From positions 3,385,481 to 3,449,480 of the forward strand of contig NZ_ADVG01000001.1 in assembly GCF_000178855.1 (NCBI RefSeq): 64,000 nucleotides of DNA. The letters run 5' to 3'. The stretch is from Ktedonobacter racemifer DSM 44963 (GTDB taxonomy: Bacteria > Chloroflexota > Ktedonobacteria > Ktedonobacterales > Ktedonobacteraceae). The notes under the pieces are model-generated. The model made no database searches. It had not been told where the DNA came from and was given only the letters and a program-made list of their open reading frames with translations. Made by a program: the position numbers and the translations under genes. This document shows, piece after piece, positions 25,607-34,135 of this stretch (positions within the stretch are counted from its first letter, which is position 1; each line of letters begins with the position of its first letter).

Positions 25607-25649
25607 TAAGAAATATCTTGGTAGCTATGTACTACCAGGATATTTCTTA
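25607..25649 (-). terminator. terminator of the acetyltransferase-like gene
   Basis: A TAAGAAATATC stem with an inner TGGTAG/CTACCA stem at the minus-strand 3' end of the next gene, touching its stop codon. Between it and 25500 lies a GC-rich tract with several short inverted repeats but no gene. Confidence 0.75.
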
Positions 25650-26300
25650 CTCTCTTGTACTTTCGCTTAATGCTTCTCGATAAGCGCGTATGATTGGAGC
25701 TCCAGACTCTTTTATGTCGATAATAAACAGTCTCGTGTCTGGCCGGGGAAACATTACTTCACTAAAGCCGAAGTGTTGTAGAAGTCTCACGCCGCTTTTT
25801 GTTGCTCCTACCGCTATCATTTTTTCTACTATCACTCCTCTTCGGCCTAAGTCTACCACTGTGTCCATGAACCTGGAGATAAGCCTGGCTCCATATTTGC
25901 GTCTCAGGTCTTTGTTTAAGCTTGGCTTGATCCCTATTTCCGCTATGTAAAGCTGGACATGGTTGCCTGTCTTGTACTCTTCTATATCCTCTGTGGATAT
26001 TTTTACATCACCCAGGAGGAAGGAGATATCTCCTCTCAGGGCTTCTTCAAACCTCGCTGAGGTTGGTTTAAATGGGAGTACGGTTGTGATGCCTATGACC
26101 TCACCATCTCTCTTCAGTACATAGACGATCTCAGGGTTTTTCGTTAACCAAGTCGTCCACTTTTTCGTGAGAGTTGCATCATCCTCGGTATTTTTAATAT
26201 CAAAAAGCTCTCTATTCAGAGCAATGCATGCTGGTATGTCTGCAACTGTTGCTACTGTAAATTCGGTCTTTTCGGTTTCTTCTTCAAGATCGAAAGGGGC
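25647..26300 (-). pseudogene. GNAT-like acetyltransferase domain, 5'-truncated
   Basis: The real coding part is about 210 residues: FTVATVADIPACIALNRELF, VLKRDGEVIGITTVLPF, HVQLYIAEIGIKPSLNKDL then RRKYGARLISRFMDTVV, LLQHFGFSEVMF. This is the GNAT pattern, with the acyl-CoA-binding loop around RRKYGARLI. The open frame continues upstream to 26756, but those first ~140 codons are the antisense of the membrane-protein gene on the plus strand and are not coding. The original start codon is therefore missing; the junction is near 26290. It is unclear whether a start inside the remaining frame is used. Confidence 0.6.
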
Positions 26301-26324
26301 GGTGCCCTCTTCATTGAGCTGGCC

Positions 26325-26957
26325 ATGATGTTTACGACCTTTGGCCTGGGCATCAAACGGCAAAAGGTAGCGGAACAGCGAGAGATTTACGGACATGTCG
26401 AGCCCTCGCAAGAGCGGGCGGTCAAGATTGGTACGGGCCTCTGGCTGACCTTCGCGGCTATCAACATCATTGGGCAAACGGCGTTTCTCTTGAGTATTGT
26501 CCAGTCCAGACATGACCCCAACATGGGGATTATGTACCTGTTCGTGGCCTCGCGTGTGATCGGCTTCATTCTGGGTGATGCCGGGACGGCCTTCTTTCTC
26601 GGCCAGGTGGATGAGCACGATGTACGGCTTATGGCTCGGGCGGAACATGAGAAGGGCAAGCTCTATACAGAGTTGGCGGAGGCTGAGGGCAAGCGCAAGC
26701 TGCTGGAGGCGGAGGCCGATAGCAAAATCAAGATGATGGAGATCAAAGTCGAGCAAGAACGCGCTGATGCTGACTTCCTCGCCCAGATCAAGAAACAGAC
26801 CTTCACGCGCCTGTTGCAGATGCCGACTGGCGCGCCTGGTGGGTCGCTCCCATCACCCAGCGCCGATCTGCCGATCACAGGTGAGTTTCAGACGTTGAAC
26901 GCCGAGGGGCAAGCGCCTGAACAAGAACGGGTTCGTTTCCGCCGCATAGACAAGTAA
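26325..26957 (+). CDS. membrane protein with coiled coil, probably 5'-truncated
   Basis: The frame has an ATG at 26325 but a hydrophobic stretch (GGALFIELAMMFTTFGLG) begins before it, so the natural start seems lost at the junction near 26290. Membrane segments: ALFIELAMMFTTFGLG, WLTFAAINIIGQTAFLLSIV and IMYLFVASRVIGFILGDAG. A long charged helix follows (KLYTELAEAEGKRKLLEAEA), then a disordered Pro/Gly tail. I do not recognise the family. It is the first of the plasmid-like genes and is followed by a weak hairpin at 26971-27011. Confidence 0.5.
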   Translation: MMFTTFGLGIKRQKVAEQREIYGHVEPSQERAVKIGTGLWLTFAAINIIGQTAFLLSIVQSRHDPNMGIMYLFVASRVIGFILGDAGTAFFLGQVDEHDVRLMARAEHEKGKLYTELAEAEGKRKLLEAEADSKIKMMEIKVEQERADADFLAQIKKQTFTRLLQMPTGAPGGSLPSPSADLPITGEFQTLNAEGQAPEQERVRFRRIDK

Positions 26958-26970
26958 CGGTCTTCTCTTT

Positions 26971-27011
26971 GAGCGCCACGCGCCACGCGCTTTGCTTGGT
27001 GGGCGGCGCTC
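26971..27011 (+). terminator. weak inverted repeat after the membrane gene
   Basis: GAGCGCC (26971-26977) pairs with GGCGCTC (27005-27011) across a GC-rich loop. The rest of 27012-27339 has an open frame in phase with the primase, but it lacks a ribosome binding site and family features, so I regard it as leader. Confidence 0.4.
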
Positions 27012-27339
27012 ATCTCCCTTCTAGAACGCCTTATGGTAGAGCTTTTAATACATAACGAAAAGGTTATTACTGATGTCTCTCTCTCAATGGTTTATAGCAA
27101 ATAACGTGGCTTGTGGCGCGGTGGGAACACGTGTCTCTGAGATGGGCAAGAGAGTTCACAAACAAAATGAGCAAGGTGATTTTTACGTCTGGACGGCCGG
27201 GCGTCCGTATGAACGTCTCGGGGCCATTAAAGGGCATATTTGTAGCTCAAAAAGGGTAAAGGCATTTTTACCTATTTTCTCATCTATAACCTATTACTTT
27301 TGCTTATGGTTAGTTCTGCCTGAGAAAGGAGGTGAGCCG

Positions 27340-28320
27340 GTGTCATTCTCGCGTGAAGAACTGGGCGTCCTGGTCAATACCTGCATCGGGCGGCGCAATG
27401 ACTACGCTGTCCAGCGGGAAGACGGCGGGTATCTGCGGGCGGGTCGTGTGCTGACGTATGACCTGGTGCAGGCACATCTCGCCGGGCAGGTGACACTCGG
27501 GACCTATGTCATTGATGAGCAAGGGGGCTGCCGGTTCGCGGTGTTTGACTGCGATAAACGGGGCGGCCTGGTTGACCTGGTTGAGGTGCAAGAACGGCTT
27601 GCAGCTGATGGTGTTGTCTCTCACCTGGAGGCGTCCCGGCGTGGTGGTCACCTGTGGGTGTTCCTGGCCTCGCTCGTCTCTCCCCTCCAGCTCCGGCGTT
27701 GGCTCTTGCCGTACTGCCCTGAAGGGATGGAATTCTTCCCGAAACAAGATAGCACGCTGGCCGGGCCTGGCTCTCTGGTGCGGGTCCCTCTGGGTGTGCA
27801 TCGGCTGACAGGTGAGCGTTACCCTTTTGTCCATCTGGATCGCTCGGAGTGGTTCCGTCGCCTGGTGCCGGTAGCCTCTGAGGTTGGGGCCTCGTTGGCC
27901 TGGCTCTCGACCGTCCAGCGGGTGACACCGCTCGCGGCTGTCACCTCGCCGCAACGTGAACACGCAGAAGTCGCAACCAAGAAAAATACTCTTCAAAAAA
28001 ACGCTGCGGTGCTGACCCGTCCCACTGAACGCATGACGATTCAACAGTGGTGCGCCCAACAGGACGTGATGGACGTGATAGGGCGCTATGTGGCCCTGGA
28101 TCGGAGTGGGTTGGGATGTTGCCCGTTTGGCTGGCATCACTCGGATGGAAAGGATACACACCCGTCGCTCTGGGTGCATGAGCCTAGCAAGCCGGGCGGT
28201 GCCTGCTGGTATTGCCACACCTGGAAACAAGGTGGCTCGGTCTTTGATTTTCTGCGCCTGTACTACGGCGTAGAGGCGCGTGAGTTGTGGCAACGCATAC
28301 AGAAAGGAGGTCAATTATGA
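27340..28320 (+). CDS. AEP-type primase fused to a CHC2-like zinc finger
   Basis: 326 residues from a GTG at 27340, chosen because AAGGAGGTGA lies 5 nt upstream; the frame is open much further. The first two thirds match the archaeo-eukaryotic primase domain of the TOTE type: FAVFDCDKRGG (catalytic DxD), ASRRGGHLWVFL (sxH motif), then EFFPKQD and GSLVRVPLGVHR. The C-terminal ~90 residues hold a zinc finger of the DnaG CHC2 type: CPFGWHHSDGKDTHPSLWVH, then CWYCHTWKQGGSVFDFL. It probably primes replication of the element, acting with the Rep encoded downstream. The stop overlaps the next start (ATGA). Confidence 0.82.
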   Translation: MSFSREELGVLVNTCIGRRNDYAVQREDGGYLRAGRVLTYDLVQAHLAGQVTLGTYVIDEQGGCRFAVFDCDKRGGLVDLVEVQERLAADGVVSHLEASRRGGHLWVFLASLVSPLQLRRWLLPYCPEGMEFFPKQDSTLAGPGSLVRVPLGVHRLTGERYPFVHLDRSEWFRRLVPVASEVGASLAWLSTVQRVTPLAAVTSPQREHAEVATKKNTLQKNAAVLTRPTERMTIQQWCAQQDVMDVIGRYVALDRSGLGCCPFGWHHSDGKDTHPSLWVHEPSKPGGACWYCHTWKQGGSVFDFLRLYYGVEARELWQRIQKGGQL

Positions 28321-29015
28321 GTGAGCAAGGAACGCTCTACACGCTTGGGTATGCGCATCCTGAGACAGCGCGCCAGGTGCAAGAGGTCATGAGTGATGAG
28401 CGGGCGCTCTTGGTTGATATTCGCCTGTCTCCCTATTCAAAGTGGGCGGCGACCTGGAATAAGGCGGCGCTGTGTTCGGTGTATGGCTCGCGCTATGTGT
28501 GGGATCGGCGGCTTGGCAATGTCAACTATGCCCATAGAGAACAGGGCATCCAGCTCGCTCCAGGTCATGAGGATGCCGTACGTGAGGTTGCGTCCTGGTT
28601 ACGTGAAGGGCGTCCGGTGGTGTTGCTCTGTGCCTGCCGGGATGCTCGCACGTGTCATAGAAGTTTGGTTGCCAAGTTGGTGCAGATCGCGCTGCTTGAG
28701 AGAGAAGATCACTACCCTGGCCTCTTGGCTCGCTATCGAGGGGATGAGGTGCCGCCTGTGATTTTGCCCGAGGCGTGGCCGGGGATGCAGTGGTTTTCGG
28801 TGGCACTGTGGACCCGGTGGCCTGATCTGCTGGCGGAACATCATGGCTATATTCTTGGGAAGTCGGCCTTCAATGCGATTGAAAATATGATGCGCTACTA
28901 CCGCCTCTCATCGGTGGCGCGTGCGGCTGCGCATACCCTGGATGGTTCGCTGTTCTATCGCTGCGCTCGACCCTGGGTGATGTTGGATCGGAGTGAGGAG
29001 GATGGTGAAGCGTGA
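28317..29015 (+). CDS. DUF488 domain protein
   Basis: 232 residues. ATG overlaps the primase stop as ATGA and has GAAAGGAGG upstream. N-terminal DUF488 domain: TLYTLGYAHPE, LLVDIRLSPYSKW, and the conserved LCACRDARTCHRSLVAK motif with two Cys and a His. The C-terminal ~100 residues are unrecognised. DUF488 proteins are of uncertain function, proposed as nucleic-acid-associated or thiol chemistry proteins. Translational coupling to the primase suggests a role in replication or maintenance of the element. Confidence 0.75.
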   Translation: MSEQGTLYTLGYAHPETARQVQEVMSDERALLVDIRLSPYSKWAATWNKAALCSVYGSRYVWDRRLGNVNYAHREQGIQLAPGHEDAVREVASWLREGRPVVLLCACRDARTCHRSLVAKLVQIALLEREDHYPGLLARYRGDEVPPVILPEAWPGMQWFSVALWTRWPDLLAEHHGYILGKSAFNAIENMMRYYRLSSVARAAAHTLDGSLFYRCARPWVMLDRSEEDGEA

Positions 29016-29061
29016 TGAGATGCGGTGGGCGCGGTACCGTAAGTAAACCGTACCGCGCAAT

Positions 29062-29310
29062 CTACATGGTTGGTTGGTTAGTTTTTTCTCTTTTTGCTGA
29101 TTGCTTTTTATGTTCACGGATCATGAAGAATAATAGTCCTCCATGGACAACAAGTTCCTGGGTAATGACGAAAAGGGCCAAGATCAAGAAATTAATGCTA
29201 TGCATAGTTCCCTGCTGGAGTGTTACGCCAAAAATAGTGTAGCTAGCAAGCATCATAAGCTCAAAAAGAACGATCTTTGCTGTTTTTATTGCTTTGGCGT
29301 GGTCTTGCAT
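29062..29310 (-). CDS. small two-helix membrane protein, divergent from rep
   Basis: 82 residues starting MQDHAKAIKTAK, with AAAGGGAG upstream. Two hydrophobic helices (ELMMLASYTIFGVTL and ILALFVITQELVVHGGLLFF) and a basic, Lys/Gln-rich C-terminus. No family recognised. It is transcribed away from rep; its start lies 40 nt from the rep ATG, so their control regions overlap. A longer minus-strand frame reading through rep is an artefact. Confidence 0.5.
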   Translation of the reverse strand: MQDHAKAIKTAKIVLFELMMLASYTIFGVTLQQGTMHSINFLILALFVITQELVVHGGLLFFMIREHKKQSAKREKTNQPTM

Positions 29311-29349
29311 GTTTCGTTTTTCTCCCTTTATATCGGAAAGGAGGCGACT

Positions 29350-30792
29350 ATGAACACGACAGTAAGAGTGCTTGGGGCCTTTGTGGATACGCTTGTGCTC
29401 AATATATACCAAACCAGAGCGGATTTCCAGGTGGTTAAGGGACGTCTGGATGGTGAGCTTCTTGAGGAACTGAAGGCTCTGAAGGAAAAGGTACAAGATG
29501 ATGAGGAGCCTGCGGCGTCCCGCTTTGTCTTCTGTGGGGCTCCGTTGCTCATGACGGCCAAAGGCGGTGATGGCTTTCAGTGGATCATGAAAAATAAGCT
29601 GCTCACACTGGCTGTCAATCGGAGTTCCAAGATGCAACTGATCGCACAGGTGCGGTGCTCTTCTGAGTACCTGTGGAGTGTGCGCGACCTGGGCAAGGTG
29701 GTGCATGAGGTGTTTGGTTTCCTGGTCACGATCTTTGGGCAACGCATCAAGCTACAAGTCTCGGCCTGTGACCTGGCGGCTGATGTGGTGGGTCTGCACC
29801 TGGGGACCATCTCAGACGTGAAACGCAATTTTGTGACCCGTGCCCAACTCACCGAAGAGCGGCCACTCTCTGAGGATGGCATGATTGATGGGCCTGATGG
29901 TATTAAGCAACGATGGGGGCGCATCACGGGCCTCCCGTTTGGTGCTCGCAATGGGCATGTCTCGGCGCTGCTCTACAACAAACAGCATGAGATTAAGTAC
30001 AAGTCCAAGGAGAAGGAGTGGTTCTACGACCTCTGGCGCGTGGCGAAAGATGTGGAAACAGGTGAGCCCTTGTGGGATGGGGAAGAGGAGGTATGGCGCG
30101 TCGAAATGCGTTTTAAGCGGCCTGCACTCAATGAAATGAAGGGTGAGAACTTCCACGGGATCGATGATGCCTTTGACCTGGAAGAGCATCTGCCGGGCCT
30201 GTGGGCCTATGCCGTTGGTCACGTAGGTGGTGGAGAAGATGGCCTTCCTGATGGCTGGCTGCGCTATGTCATTGCGACTGAGGACACGAACCGCTCGCGC
30301 TGGCCGGTGCATTCTGATTGGGAAGTCATCCAGGGCGCATTTCAACAGCAGGAGGAGTTGGAGGAGACGGACTATGAACGTGAGGAACAGGAGCGGGAAG
30401 AGCTGCTCCAGTTGGTTGATGAGGAACTGGAGGAGCGACCTTTTGCCACGGACACGAAAAAAGGGCGTCGGCCTGGTCGTCACATTGTGGCGGCTGCTCA
30501 TCCTGTGGTGCCTGAGTCCTTCACACTCAAGCCCTATATTCGCAAGCGCAAGCGGGAGAAGAACATGTTGCGCCTGATCGCGCAAATAGCGGGGCTTCTC
30601 ATCACGTTGGAAGCCTGGCGGCAACCTTCACATGAGGAACGGGATGTCTTCTCTGATCTCTCGGATACGGTGTCTTTTGCCTTCAACCATGTGGAGGAAT
30701 ACTACGACGAGAAAGAACGCGATTTTGAACGAGAAGTCAAGAAGCGGCGTGTGCTGCTTAGTATTCCTGACAAGTCTTCTCAAGCTGTATAA
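29350..30792 (+). CDS. rolling-circle-type plasmid replication initiator (Rep)
   Basis: 480 residues from ATG 29350, with GGAAAGGAGG upstream. Central features match the Rep_trans/replication-initiation-factor family: SACDLAADVVGLHLGTISD (acidic metal-binding strand), RITGLPFGARNGHVSALLYN followed by KQHEIKYKSK, and EVWRVEMRFKRPALNEM. The N-terminal ~90 residues and the Glu-rich, then Lys/Arg-rich C-terminus are less conserved. It should nick or open the element's origin. The assignment rests on pattern recognition and should be tested by profile search. Followed closely by the integrase gene. Confidence 0.65.
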   Translation: MNTTVRVLGAFVDTLVLNIYQTRADFQVVKGRLDGELLEELKALKEKVQDDEEPAASRFVFCGAPLLMTAKGGDGFQWIMKNKLLTLAVNRSSKMQLIAQVRCSSEYLWSVRDLGKVVHEVFGFLVTIFGQRIKLQVSACDLAADVVGLHLGTISDVKRNFVTRAQLTEERPLSEDGMIDGPDGIKQRWGRITGLPFGARNGHVSALLYNKQHEIKYKSKEKEWFYDLWRVAKDVETGEPLWDGEEEVWRVEMRFKRPALNEMKGENFHGIDDAFDLEEHLPGLWAYAVGHVGGGEDGLPDGWLRYVIATEDTNRSRWPVHSDWEVIQGAFQQQEELEETDYEREEQEREELLQLVDEELEERPFATDTKKGRRPGRHIVAAAHPVVPESFTLKPYIRKRKREKNMLRLIAQIAGLLITLEAWRQPSHEERDVFSDLSDTVSFAFNHVEEYYDEKERDFEREVKKRRVLLSIPDKSSQAV

Positions 30793-30803
30793 GGAGGTGT
30801 GTT

Positions 30804-31802
30804 ATGAAGCTTCAAGAGGTTATAAAGCATTATATTGTTGACGTAGAAAATCGTTTAGGTCATCACACATCTATAGCTTACCAACAGGCTTTGGGCTATT
30901 TAGTCAGCCTGTTAAGCTCTGTATGCGGAGTTAATGAGCTTGAGAAGATTACAGTTTTACATCTTCGTGAATGCTTACGCTATATGATTGAGACGCCTTC
31001 GGAAGTGATACGACAGAGAACATTTGGCAAGAAGTCTAATCTTGCTGACTCGACTATGAAAACGTATGTAACGAACTGGAAAGTGTTTTTTAATTGGTGT
31101 TATCAGGAGGAGTTAATAGATTCTGACCCTTCTGCTCGCTTAAAGACTCCCAGGCCAGAGAAGCGCGTGTTAAAGACCTTTACATCTGAGCACATTTATA
31201 AGATGCTCGACACTCTTGATCTCTCAACGGATATGGGTTTTCGGGATTATGTGATTTTGCTGCTCCTCCTGGATACGGGCATTCGGTTAAGTGAGATTGG
31301 TACATTGTTGTTGGAGGATGTCCATGATACTTATATTAAAGTGCGAGGCAAGGGACGTAAAGAGCGTGAGGTGGGTATACATCCCGATTTAGGCAAGTTG
31401 TTGTGGAAATATGTGCATAAATATCGTCATCCTGGTAACCCTGATGAGCCTAAAATCTTTATAGATTGCACTAAGCAAGGTAAGGGCAAGGCTATAAGTG
31501 GACCAGGAGTAAAGGGAATATTATATAGATTAAGGCTGGCGTTAGGTTTTAAGGATGTCCGTTTATCCCCTCATACGTTTAGGCATACTTTTGCAAAAAT
31601 GTATATGGCTCATGGCGGCGACATTTTCAAGCTTTCTCGTGAGATGGGACATAGTAGTGTAAGGATTACACAAAGGTACCTGGAAGATTTTGACAGTACA
31701 GAAGCACGCAAAGAGCATGATTCTCACTCTCCTCTAAGTGCTCTAGATATTAGCAGATATAGAAAGGGCAGGAAGAAAAAAAGCGGGCAAAATTTTGCAT
31801 AA
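30804..31802 (+). CDS. tyrosine recombinase/integrase
   Basis: 332 residues with AAGGAGG before the ATG. N-terminal SAM-like core-binding domain (about 1-105), then the catalytic domain with Arg in TGIRLSEIG, Lys in VRGKGRKERE, HTFRHTFAK (His-x-x-Arg), His in MGHSS and the Tyr nucleophile in TQRYLEDF. All active-site residues are present. It probably moves the surrounding element; candidate core and arm sites (TGTCTATTTT) lie directly downstream. Confidence 0.93.
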   Translation: MKLQEVIKHYIVDVENRLGHHTSIAYQQALGYLVSLLSSVCGVNELEKITVLHLRECLRYMIETPSEVIRQRTFGKKSNLADSTMKTYVTNWKVFFNWCYQEELIDSDPSARLKTPRPEKRVLKTFTSEHIYKMLDTLDLSTDMGFRDYVILLLLLDTGIRLSEIGTLLLEDVHDTYIKVRGKGRKEREVGIHPDLGKLLWKYVHKYRHPGNPDEPKIFIDCTKQGKGKAISGPGVKGILYRLRLALGFKDVRLSPHTFRHTFAKMYMAHGGDIFKLSREMGHSSVRITQRYLEDFDSTEARKEHDSHSPLSALDISRYRKGRKKKSGQNFA

Positions 31803-31842
31803 AATAGACATTGGAACGGCTTTTTTAGTGTCTATTTTATGC
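31797..31842. terminator. 14-bp inverted repeat at the integrase stop, att arm-like
   Basis: GCATAAAATAGACA (31797-31810) pairs perfectly with TGTCTATTTTATGC (31829-31842). The stop codon lies in the left arm. The arm sequence TGTCTATTTT recurs at 31974-31983 in the candidate att site, so this may be both terminator and recombinase arm site. Confidence 0.65.
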
Positions 31843-31975
31843 TAGAAAATATGGCTTTAAGCTCTACCGTTAGGCCGAATTTGGTCTAGCGGTAGCTTGG
31901 TTTACTCTGGCTTGGGAACATAGAGAAGAGATATAATATTACTTGTTTATTGTTGTGTTTTTTGTGGCTTGGATG

Positions 31976-31995
31976 TCTATTTTGTAGTAAAATAG
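31976..31995 (+). repeat. candidate att site, right
   Basis: CTATTTT-GTAGT-AAAATAG is a perfect 7-bp inverted repeat around a 5-nt centre, the usual shape of a tyrosine-recombinase core. Its first 14 nt repeat the sequence at 23524. The rest of 31843-32053 holds no gene. Confidence 0.5.
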
Positions 31996-32053
31996 GCGTA
32001 AGTGGCATATAAAAAGAAATATCACAGAAGAACTGCTAGAAAGAGGGAAGGGC

Positions 32054-32278
32054 ATGGAAGAGTCAATGTTAGCTACATTACAGCGCCAGCAGATCGAAAT
32101 CGCGGTAGGTGAACTACTTTTGAGTAGTGATCACTACATGCGTGGCAGCATCGCTGAGCGCCTTCGCCACTTAATTTCCCATGCTGACCGAACGCTTGAT
32201 ATCACGAAATTTAGCGAGATGGCACGCGAAGAACTGGCGGATCTCAATCTCCTGCCTCCACTCGGCGAGGAGGTATAG
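32054..32278 (+). CDS. small hypothetical protein
   Basis: 74 residues, acidic and helical (MEESMLATLQRQQIEIAVGE at the start), with GGGAAGGG just before the ATG. Not recognised. It may be linked to the histidine kinase gene that starts 137 nt later. Confidence 0.5.
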   Translation: MEESMLATLQRQQIEIAVGELLLSSDHYMRGSIAERLRHLISHADRTLDITKFSEMAREELADLNLLPPLGEEV

Positions 32279-32414
32279 CCCTCACGCTCAATACTACCCA
32301 ATACTCCTAGGAGCTTGTCTTATTAACGCGTGTGCAGGCGTTATTCGGTGTATACTAAAATTACACAATCTATACCAGGAGATAGAAAAGCCAGAATCCG
32401 AGGAGACCCGGGGT

Positions 32415-33248
32415 ATGCAGGTGCAACACGAGAAATCACAAGATAGGCTCATTGAAGAGTTACAACAACAGATAGATCAGCTCACAGCGGAAAACCTCCT
32501 GCTCAAGGAGCAAATTACGCGCAAGGAGCAGTTCACGGCCATGATCGCGCATGAACTGCGTAGCCCCCTTGCGCCCATCATCAACTATGCGCAGATGTTA
32601 AACCGAGGTCTCTTCGCTCCCAAAAACAATGTCGCGGAGCCAGTCAAAAAATCTCTTTCGCGCAATACCAGCATCATTATCAGCCAGGCTCAGAAGCTGG
32701 CGCGCCTGGTGAACGACCTGCTAGATGCCTCAAGATTGGCCACTGACCAGTTTACGCTTATTTGCAAACCCTGTGATGTTGTCGAGCTTGGCCGCGAGGT
32801 TGTTGAACAGTTGCGCCCTGTAGCGCCCTATCATTCTTTTGTCGTGGACACGCCTGTTCAAGCGATAAACGGCTGCTGGGACGGGGGGCGGCTCCAGCAG
32901 GCCATAGGCAACCTGTTAGACAATGCGATTAAGTACTCCGATGAGCGGAGCACCATCACTCTGCGCATCCAACTCTTAGAGCCTATATTCGACCCACCGG
33001 CAAAGGTCAAGGTCAGTGTACATAACCAGGGCGTCAGCATCCGCACAGAGGATATGCAGCACCTCTTCCGCCCCTTTGGGCGACTGGAAGCGACACGCGA
33101 AATCCGCCAGGGTTCAGGACTCGGCCTCTACATCACCAAGTCCATCATCGAGGCTCATGATGGGAAGCTCTGGCTAGAAGAAGCGACCCCAGGCGGTCAA
33201 AACGGCACGACCTTCACCTTTGAGCTGCCTGTAGAACAACGCTGCTAA
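32415..33248 (+). CDS. soluble sensor histidine kinase
   Basis: 277 residues from ATG 32415. A short N-terminal coiled coil (SQDRLIEELQQQIDQLTAEN) leads directly to the HisKA H-box MIAHELRSPLAPI. The HATPase domain follows: NLLDNAIKYS (N-box), LFRPFGRLEA (F-box) and GSGLGLYITKSI (G2 box). No membrane helix or PAS/GAF sensor domain is present, and no response regulator gene is adjacent, so this is an orphan cytoplasmic kinase. The signal may enter through protein contact via the coiled coil. Confidence 0.9.
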   Translation: MQVQHEKSQDRLIEELQQQIDQLTAENLLLKEQITRKEQFTAMIAHELRSPLAPIINYAQMLNRGLFAPKNNVAEPVKKSLSRNTSIIISQAQKLARLVNDLLDASRLATDQFTLICKPCDVVELGREVVEQLRPVAPYHSFVVDTPVQAINGCWDGGRLQQAIGNLLDNAIKYSDERSTITLRIQLLEPIFDPPAKVKVSVHNQGVSIRTEDMQHLFRPFGRLEATREIRQGSGLGLYITKSIIEAHDGKLWLEEATPGGQNGTTFTFELPVEQRC

Positions 33249-33317
33249 AGCACGCATTTTCATATAATGGTACGGACATTCGCGCCATTATATGAAGACG
33301 CGTGCTTCAGCAGCGTC
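33243..33317. repeat. AGACGCGTGCTT.AGCAGCG palindrome, copy 1
   Basis: An imperfect palindrome overlapping the kinase stop. The right arm AGACGCGTGCTTCAGCAGCG (33296-33315) is found again with one change at 54296-54361. It should terminate the kinase transcript. The following 33318-33605 carries another hairpin (GAGCAACGCTG, 33479-33489, with CAGCGTTGCTC, 33501-33511) and no gene. Confidence 0.75.
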
Positions 33318-33605
33318 TCCCCCCACCAGCGTCCCGTCCCCTGTCTATTTCTACAGGCTCCTCTCCTGTTCGTTTGCACGGGCAGAAAAACCCGCCAAAT
33401 TAGCGGTGTGAAGCGACCTACATGCAGAGTATACTTACCACTGTGCGAGGGAAGCCCACCAGTAACCACACCAACGGTGAGCAACGCTGTTTGTGGAACC
33501 CAGCGTTGCTCGTCGTCAAACCTTGACATGCCTACTGATGTAGCGCATGGCTGGTGTGGCCTGGTGGGGACCATCATCGAGGCTTATCAACGAAAGGAAC
33601 GGATC

Positions 33606-33920
33606 ATGAGCCAGTGGGCGTATAAGGTCGTGTATATCGATTATCGCGGGCGTATCTCATGCGAGGGTCAGGAGACTCTCATTGGCGATCAAGAGCGACG
33701 GAGCGCCTTTGCCCGCCGCTACATGAACGAGCTGGGCAAGGAAAACTGGGAGCTGGTCAGCCTCCAGCCTCTGACCTCTAACTCGGCCTACTACATCTTC
33801 AAGCGCCCCGCCCAGGAGGGCGACTACGCGGAAGAGCAGCCAGCCACCAGCGCTGAGCAGCCACAGGCGCAACCCACCAGCGAGAATCCCGCGAGCGGGC
33901 CGACCATCGAAAATGCATAA
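33606..33920 (+). CDS. DUF4177-like small protein
   Basis: 104 residues from the ATG preceded by GAAAGGAACGGATC; the frame is open upstream but only this start has a ribosome binding site. The pattern WAYKVVYIDYRGRIS, then LNELGKEGWEL-like NELGKENWELVSLQP and AYYIFKRP, fits DUF4177 (a small beta-alpha-beta domain of unknown role). The last ~35 residues are a disordered Glu/Pro/Ala/Gln tail. Confidence 0.75.
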   Translation: MSQWAYKVVYIDYRGRISCEGQETLIGDQERRSAFARRYMNELGKENWELVSLQPLTSNSAYYIFKRPAQEGDYAEEQPATSAEQPQAQPTSENPASGPTIENA

Positions 33921-33939
33921 CAAATAAGTGATTTGAAAG

Positions 33940-33984
33940 AAGGAGTGCTGGTTGGCGGCCAATGGCTGCCAACCAGCACTCCTT
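33940..33984 (+). terminator. terminator of the DUF4177-like gene
   Basis: A stem of about 21 bp (one wobble pair) with a short loop, 20 nt after the stop codon, followed by T-rich sequence. Confidence 0.85.
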
Positions 33985-34008
33985 TGTATAGCAGCTACGA
34001 GAAAGAAG

Positions 34009-34037
34009 TCGAACATCATGAATAGAAATGTTATAAT
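34009..34037 (+). promoter_or_regulatory. promoter of the membrane-protein gene
   Basis: TCGAAC (34009-34014), 17-nt spacer, TATAAT (34032-34037). The -10 region shares ATGTTATAATGCAGGC exactly with the promoter at 42083. Confidence 0.6.
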
Positions 34038-34135
34038 GCAGGCCAGAATATGCATTTAGAGCCAAGGTCGTTATCCTGGCAATTATGGGGAAAACCTGTT
34101 TGGCGCATTCGGTAAAAAAACTGTAGGAGAATGTT

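Larger units (their letters stand above)
23524..31995. mobile_element. probable integrated element (Int, Rep, AEP primase, TA-like pair)
   Basis: About 8.5 kb between two copies of TCTATTTTGTAGTA in direct orientation. The left copy lies just after the fmdB-like terminator and the right copy just after the tyrosine integrase gene. Contents are accessory: a DUF1917-like protein, a nucleotidyltransferase pair, two 5'-truncated genes, an AEP/CHC2 primase, DUF488, Rep and integrase. The combination of a Rep-type initiator and an integrase suggests an integrative plasmid. The limits are inferred and should be treated as provisional. Confidence 0.55.

Noticed and set aside
26301..26756. N-terminal extension of the acetyltransferase frame
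   Set aside because: These codons are the complement of the membrane/coiled-coil gene on the plus strand and have a shadow-like composition.
27073..27339. N-terminal 89 codons of the primase frame
   Set aside because: There is an ideal Shine-Dalgarno sequence with GTG at 27340, and the upstream codons contain no primase features.
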